Assembly (NCBI RefSeq): GCF_040712315.1 | Contig: NC_134017.1 | Coordinates: 10,322,001 to 10,386,000, forward strand | DNA: 64,000 bases | DNA from: Castanea sativa | Taxonomy: Eukaryota; Streptophyta; Magnoliopsida; Fagales; Fagaceae | Reading direction: 5' to 3' | In this document: piece after piece, positions 57,868-64,000 of the stretch | Position numbering within the stretch: the stretch's first letter is position 1 | How the letters are laid out: the number at the start of each line of letters is the position of its first letter | The notes under the pieces: generated by a model | Databases searched by the model: none | Told to the model about the DNA's origin: nothing | The model's input: only the letters and a program-made list of their open reading frames with translations | Program-made: the position numbers and the translations under genes

Positions 57868-58967
57868 GAGCATCCACAGCAGTGGAGCTAAAAAATTAGT
57901 TTTTTAGCTTCACCAAAAGTTCATTTATCTATTTTACCTATACATATCTACACACATGCTGCAGCAGTGGATCTATTTTAACTTTCAACACAATAAAATA
58001 ATATAAATATCACAATAAAATAATATATCTTCAACAATAAAATAATATATCCCACAACTCAAAAAACATTCAAAGCACCAACCACAACCACCTTTACCAT
58101 TAGCCATAGTCACAACCACCACCACCACCACCAGTCCACAAAAAAAAAAAAAAACCAACCGAAATCTCCAATCTTTTTCCTCAACCTAGACCAAACAAAA
58201 TCACCAATTATAAACAAAATAAAAAATCACCAATCATAAAGCTGGGCTTCGGTGAGGAGGACAGTGTCGGCGTGGGTCTGATCAGTGGAGAGAAGTGGGT
58301 CTAAGGCAAAGGCTGATCGGCGGATCTGCGTTGGGTGACCATTGAGATGGTGGACTGGACATCGGCGTGGGTCTGATCGGCGGAAGAGAAGTGGGTCTGA
58401 GGCGAAGGCTGATCGGCGGATCGGTGGTGAATCGGCGTTGGGTGAGCATTGAGATGGTGGACTGGACATCGGCGTGGGTTTGATCGGCGGTGAGCTTGAG
58501 AGAGTTGAGAGTTAAGAGCTTTAAGAGGGTTGATCGGCGTGGGCTGAGGGTTGATCGGTGGTGAGCTTGAGAGAGTTGAGAGTTGAGAGCTTTGAGAGGG
58601 TTGATCGGCGTGGGTCTCAGCTGATCGGCGTGGGTTTCAGCTGACGTTGAAGACGGCATCGGCGGCAGTGAGCTTGAGAGAGTGAACTTGAGAGACTTGA
58701 GAGTTCCAATTAGAGTGAATGTGAGAGAGAAAGACAAAGGGGAGCGTGAATAAAAGAAAGCGTCTATTATTTTTTAATCCCAAACCCGAATAAAAAAATC
58801 TTTTTTTTTATAGATCTCAGCTACAGTGCTCATGTCTTGATACATTAGCACTGTAGCACAAAGCTAAAATTTTTTAGCTTTGCCTCCACTGCTGCAGGAG
58901 GGTTTTTTGGGTTTGAGTGGAGCTAAAATAACTATATAGCTATTTAGCTCTACTGCTGTGAATGCTC
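57868..58967. mobile_element. GAGCATCCAC-type MITE with minisatellite core, nested
   Basis: TIRs GAGCATCCACAGCAGTGGAG and, inverted, GAGCATTCACAGCAGTAGAG, with an exact TTA duplication (57865-57867 and 58968-58970), as in PIF/Harbinger. The core (58240-58690) is a minisatellite of GATCGGCG(T/G)GGGT and GAGCTTGAGAGAGTTGAGAG units. A hairpin GCTACAGTGCT...AGCACTGTAGC lies at 58820-58856. Non-coding. The 151-codon ORF over the minisatellite is repeat-derived. Confidence 0.88.
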
Positions 58968-59068
58968 TTAGAAGGCACAAATACTTCATACAAAAGCCCT
59001 TCTCATAGAAGACAACACTATTCATAACTTCACAACAACTAAAAGAGTATTGTCAAAGGAAAAACTCA

Positions 59069-59645
59069 TTTAAGTGCATGATAAGAAGGGCAAACTTAAC
59101 CAGCCCCTACACACAACTGGGCACGCTCTCTCTCCCTCCAGTTGCACCCATTTTTCCCCCTCAATCTTGAAGTTATCATGGAAAACTACCTCTCTACTGC
59201 TGGGATCACTCTGCTGGGATATTATCAGCTCACAGAAGCTATACAGCTGGGCTATAAACCATACAAAGATAAGTGACTTTGCTTCCTTATCTTTAAACTT
59301 ATATTATTGAGTACATGATTACTTCACATTTAAATACATATTACTTTATTCCAACTATTAATCAAGACTTAACTCATCTAAATGCATGATAAGAGGGGCA
59401 AACTTAACTAGCCTCTACCACTGGCATTCTGTTGGAATCCTATAAACTCACTGATGTTACGCAGCTGGGCTACAAACCATACAAAAATTAGTGATTTTGC
59501 CTCCTTATCTTTAAATTTACGTCATTGAGTACATGACTACTTTACTTCTAAATAAATACTACTTTATTTCAACTACTATTACAACTACTAATCAAACCTA
59601 TTATATCAAGCACATATTACATATTTATTCAATCATTATCATGAT
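59069..59645 (+). repeat. Tandem duplication of about 300 bp inside the LTR-like insertion
   Basis: Unit 1 (59069-59360) and unit 2 (59378-59645) share TGCATGATAAGA(A/G)GGGCAAA, ACAGCTGGGCTATAAACCAT-like and CTCCTTATCTTTAAA blocks in order. Copies differ by about 15-20 percent by eye. Confidence 0.8.
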
Positions 59646-60160
59646 TCTTAAACTTTGGCTTTAATGGTTTGGTAGGCTTAAAAGGTACACCGGTAGTCGT
59701 TGGACCACGTGGCCCAATGTTGAGTTCTGGGACACAACTCCCCAAAAAGAACCCGGGCCTAGCAAGGTCACTAATCTAGTGGATAACACATGGCCGAGCA
59801 ACCAAAAAAGGCCCCCGAACAACAGTGATCCTTTGAAAGGAAGATAACCCAAGCTCTTTGCCACCACTTCTTTTTTGGACAAAGTACTGATCATGAGCTT
59901 CTACCTTAGAAATAATATTAAGAAAAAGGGAATGGCTCATCTGAAATCTCCTCCGAAATACTTTCTCTGGATAAACTAGTGAGTCAGCAAAGTAGTGAAG
60001 GTAAAGTCTTTCATGGGTTACCAAATGGTTATGTGTAATTTAGGAACGATGTTTAAGTTGTGACGTTATATCCATGACAACTTCTTCGATTATTTCATTC
60101 TCATTGAAGTCATCTAGAAGCAATTTGCGAAACAAAGAGCTACCCATGAATACTACCTTT

Positions 60161-61143
60161 AAGACAAAATTGAAAAGCAAAAATATATTTTTGATAAGTA
60201 AAAAACTCCATTGAAAATAAATATACAGACAAAAATATAAAACAAGGTACACATGTTGCATACATTATCAATACAATTTTCCATTAACATAATTTTTATC
60301 TTTGATTTTGCAAATTATGAATGACTCCAATAAAACAAAAAGGAAGCATTAATTCACTTGAAGTAAAATAGGGGAACCATTAAATTTTGATTGGGAAAAA
60401 ATAGAAGAAAGAATGTGTTGGACTAAGGAAGGCACTAATTGCATATACTGCTTGTGATTATCTTTCAGTGTTAGCATTAAGCTCCACCACTGTCGATTTA
60501 TCTATACAAAAACAAAAGAACTTAACCTTGGACTTTTGTCTCTAGGACTATGATCTCAATAAAAAGAGTTAATTTTTAACCATTTAAATAAGGTTAGCAT
60601 AGTTTAGGTAATGCACTTTTGCTATAATTCTTATAAACATCACATTCTACTCATAGAAGAAAACAAAACATAAATATCCCAAAATTTACTCACACAAACC
60701 TTGCAGAAAATGTCAATTGTTCTAGATGAAGATAAAACATAAAAAGTCCTAAACATACAAATGAAAGCCTTTTAAAAAATGTTGTAATCTAAAAAGAAGC
60801 TGTTAAACTCAAACCATTTGGAGTATATCTATATAGCTATCCAGACATAATCCACATAAATCAAAACTCGTAACATCTGCATATTCAAAAATAAAAAGGC
60901 ATACGTTAATATATAAAAGGAATATATGCAAAGCATGTACTAGATATGCTTTGTCTAAAAGCCTTCAATTACCAACTAACAAATTTTGAGTGCAACACAA
61001 TTTTTATTTGAAACATTTTCCCTAGAACAAAAAGTTATAGCAAAATCAATTGGCACAATGACAAAAAAAATATTTTTAGTTGAAACAGTTTTTTTGAAGA
61101 CTTTATAGGGAATTGAGAATCCAAAGATATGGCAAAAAAAAAG

Positions 61144-61174
<31 letters not shown>

Positions 61175-61784
61175 TATTTAGAAAACCAATGAATATAATC
61201 TGTCAAAATTGAAAAAACCAAAGATGCATGACTTCACTGATTGTAAAACCGCAAAATTTTCATATGGCTAATTATGTGTGCGTGTGTGTGTATTATTCCA
61301 TTTCAATATTTAAACTGTTGCACAAAAACCATAACCATCAATAAATATAAGAAACAAAAAATAAGATTTTTGTATCTACGTGAAAAAGAAAAGGACAAAA
61401 TCATAAAATAGGGAAAATGAAAAAAAAAAAAAAAAAGTTCCAACCATGGATGTAGTTTCCATTAAGAAGTTTGATCAATATTTAACAGCATTGCAAATTG
61501 AGGGAAATCTTTTGTAAATCTCTAAGTTCTTTTAAGATATTTCAAAATCATAATGCTTCAACCAAAAAATTCTTTAAGATTTCCATGACCAACAAATTCA
61601 CACTTTATGGTACAACTTAAGAGGTCCAAACTTAATTAAGTAGATCTTTATGTCTAAAAAAATAATTAATTGATTTGAAGAGAGGAACAAAAACCAATTT
61701 GATGAAACAACCCAACTAAAGTCCAACTTCCAACCCGGCCATATCTTAATCAAAATTAAAATGAAATCAAATCTTTAAAAAAAT

Positions 61785-61825
<41 letters not shown>

Positions 61826-62815
61826 AAACCTAATGACTTACATCAAGAGAGCTAAATGTTTGAAATTTAATGACTTACATCAAGCAAAGTACTTTATTCT
61901 GAAGAGAAGAAAATAGTTTTTTTTTTTGGCTTTAATTTTTAGAGAGATCAAACTCTAGTTCATTACTAAAGCTATAACAAATATGAGAAAACAACCTAAA
62001 GTTAATGATTTTCATCAAGCAAAGTAAACATATACATATGTGGCTATATATGGAAGGCAACAACATTATGAAAAAACAATTTGCAAATGAAACTAATACA
62101 TATTACTACATGATAGGTCTATCTGAGTGCAAGCTTCCTACTAAATATGGTCATATTGTTTTTCTCCCTAAGAATATGAGCCCACATTTAGAAGTAACCC
62201 CAAATCCTCATAAATTGTAAGTTATAATGAAAGCAAACACAATACAGAGATGGTATAAATTTTATTCATTAAAGTACCATGGAAAAATAAAAATGAGTCC
62301 AATTACATTGCTATAGAAAACTCACTACATAAGTCGTATTGTCTTAATAGCTAAAATCAATTATATATATTTAGTTGCAATTAAATTCTATCTCCTAGTT
62401 CAATTAAAGAGCAAGGTACTAATGGTAAAATCAAATTTGTTTATTATAGATGATCTTCTTATCACAATAAAGTGATGCAAACATAACATGTATAACACCA
62501 AAACATAACATGCATCCATTGTAAGAATAATTAAGCCATCTGCACAAAAAGAGAAGCAAGTAAATATCAAAGAACGCAATAATAAAATACATTCATTTTT
62601 TAAATATAGTATAAGATAACAAAATACATCAACCATTTTCTAATATAATAAAGTTGATTCTAGGCTTCAACAAAATACATCAACCATTTTTCTAACATAA
62701 CAAGGTTGATCTAGCTAACACAACAAAATACATCAATCCTTTTTCTAATATAACAAAGTTAATAAACTACTACCAAAATAAAGTCTATCCAAGACATCAT
62801 TTACATGTTTCAACT
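60161..62815. other. Non-coding interior of the Harbinger element
   Basis: AT-rich DNA between the two transposon genes, with (GA)n tracts at 61143-61172 and 61789-61821. No gene recognised. The 71-codon plus ORF at 62005 has no support. Confidence 0.5.
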
Positions 62816-62819
62816 ACCA

Positions 62820-63900
62820 AACTATTTACATAACGCTCGTCTTGCAAAGATTCCCTCTTAAAGTTGTTTATAAAAAAGTTTGTGTGCTCCGGACATGCCA
62901 CTTGTGTCCACACTCATAATTCTCTCATTCTCTATCATACTTTTGATAAGAAACTTTTCTCTTTCAATTCTAATTCTTTCCTCCTCCATTTGAATTCTTT
63001 CCTCCTAAAATCAAATTTTATCCCTATCTCTCAACTCTTCCAATTGAACCATTTCCACTTTGAGGCAAAGACTCTCTTTTTCTTGTTTTTGTAAGTCCTC
63101 AATAACATTCATTTTATTTGCCAAATATTCTCTAACATCTTTCCCACTAGCCTTTTTCTTTCGATTGACATTTTCGGCCTTCCTACTTATTGGTCTCTCA
63201 AAGTTGGTAGTGTCATCAACTAAAGACACATCATCCCCATCAGCAATAGATATTGAATCTGAAGTTGGAGGTAGCATTACTCTTGAGTTTTCCTTAGGCA
63301 TACTCCATTTTGGTTGGTGCTTCAACACATACCAACAATGTTCAAATGGAAAGTCTTTTTTGACTCTGTTTCTATACATAGTATTTGCATTTTCAATTTA
63401 AAAAAATTAAAAGAAATAGAACATAATTAGTATCTTCAAACTATTGGTGAATATCTATTTTGAAACTATTGCAATATAATTTATACCTTGTTCTGTTCGG
63501 TTGTACCACTATGAGGGGTTGCTTCAAGTACAACAATGAGCCCACAAAATCTACTTATCTCCCTATTGATCATTCCCCATCAACTTGATAGGGAGACAAC
63601 AATATGTGTGGTGCCGGATGGACTGTTTTGGTAAAAGTATTACCAAAATTTTTCATGGAATGTTTCTTGTTTCTGCTCATTACCATGCATAGCATCAATA
63701 CTAGTATTGAGCCATGCCAAAATGAGGATATTGTCCTCCTCTGCACTAAAGTTGGTACCCTATCTCGGTTTATTAGAGGTGGTGATCTCAATTTTAGGTG
63801 GAGAATTAGAAACAAACATTGGGTTATTTTGGGATACACCCAACCATGGCGAGTCAACATCAATCTCCCCTTCTATGATACCAATGTAAAACGACACAAC
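62820..63900 (-). pseudogene. PIF/Harbinger ORF1 protein (NAM-associated C-terminal domain type)
   Basis: Minus strand. The N-terminal Myb-like part (about 63790-63620, in mixed frames) reads [15 protein letters not shown] and FWQYFYQN. A donor GTATAA after GGTACAACCGAACAGAACAAG-like sequence (63492) begins an intron. The second part (63379-62840) has FPFEHCWYVLKHQPKW, SRKAENVNRKKKASGKDV and a coiled-coil ending RIMSVDTSGMSG. Such ORF1 proteins partner the transposase. Gene order (ORF1 upstream of transposase, same strand) is the usual one. A stop near 63007 and one frameshift make it non-functional. Confidence 0.78.
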
Positions 63901-64000
63901 CTACTTATTAGATAATGTACAAAATGACACAGCCTACTTATTAAAGACACTCCTACAAGGCACCCAAATTACCAAGAGTATGAGATGAGAAAAACAAGAC

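Larger units (their letters stand above)
55621..59821. mobile_element. LTR-like 4.2-kb non-coding insertion in the transposase
   Basis: Starts TGTTGAGGACTC and ends GGCCCCCGAACA, so both strands begin TGTT. ACAGT is duplicated at 55616-55620 and 59822-59826, and removing the insert restores the transposase frame. TG...CA ends and a 5-bp duplication are hallmarks of LTR retrotransposons. No gag, RT, integrase, PBS or second LTR boundary was found. It may be one very long solo LTR or a non-autonomous element. About 1.1 kb of it is a later MITE (57868-58967). Confidence 0.75.
54689..60160 (-). pseudogene. PIF/Harbinger transposase (DDE_4 type), split by an insertion
   Basis: Minus strand. The N-terminal part (about 60147-59822) reads MGSSLFRKLLLDDFNENEII, then HERLYLHYFADSLVYPEKVF and SLFLNIISKVEAHDQYFVQ. 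The remainder (55620-54689) continues in register with VALKMLAYGV, DEYVRIGETT, EEYLRKPN, GFSGMLGLIN, SNNDINVLE, VDGVYPK, KTIPAPQGEK and CIILHNIIVKD. The gap is the 4.2-kb insertion at 55621-59821. The first catalytic Asp is Asn (LIN instead of SID). At least five Trp codons are TGA. Frameshifts occur near 54890-55020. This would be the DNA-cutting enzyme of the surrounding element. It is dead. Confidence 0.88.

Noticed and set aside
58227..58737. 151-codon minus ORF rich in Ser/Thr/Pro
   Set aside because: Translation of the minisatellite core of a MITE, repeating with the DNA unit. No start context or family.

Overview
The window is nuclear DNA of a flowering plant, most likely a woody eudicot. 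The evidence is one intact intron-rich acid invertase gene containing the 9-nt mini-exon typical of plant GH32 genes, two Tat-lineage Ty3/gypsy retrotransposons with two RNase H domains, PIF/Harbinger, hAT and MITE elements, tRNA-derived SINEs and AT-rich intergenic DNA. The flavour of the LTRs and MITEs would fit Fagaceae, but I cannot prove that from sequence alone. Transposable elements make up most of the window.

Layout. 1-2.9 kb: copia-type LTR remnants and a TIR element (1460-2373). 2.9-9.2 kb, minus strand: a seven-exon cell-wall invertase gene of 560 codons whose large introns hold MITEs and SINEs. 9.2-18.3 kb: AT-rich DNA with a second copy of the TIR element, a LINE relic, a solo LTR and unusual palindromes. 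18.35-28.61 kb: Ty3/gypsy element A with LTRs, 5-bp TSD, gag, protease, RT-RNase H, second RNase H, integrase, a 78-bp tandem array and an antisense gene. 28.7-34 kb: decayed repeats, SINEs and a probable solo LTR. 34.05-45.54 kb: element B, same architecture, with a 151-bp tandem array and the same antisense gene. 45.8-54 kb: MITEs, a class III chitinase relic, a hAT-type element and a second solo LTR. 54.6-64 kb, minus strand: a decayed PIF/Harbinger element (ORF1 plus transposase) whose transposase is split by a 4.2-kb LTR-like insertion, which itself contains a 1.1-kb MITE.

The only gene that looks functional is the invertase, a secreted sucrose-cleaving enzyme. Both retrotransposons and the Harbinger element are dead, but they decayed differently. 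Element A and the transposase carry mostly C-to-T/G-to-A type stops, whereas element B is broken mainly by small indels.

The most interesting system is the gene carried antisense between integrase and the 3' LTR of both retrotransposons. In element A it reads as four exons separated by phase-consistent GT-AG introns of 60, 102 and 85 nt, and at least two of the intron positions are shared with element B. Extra antisense ORFs are known in the Tat lineage; the conserved introns argue that they were expressed and spliced as an independent gene.
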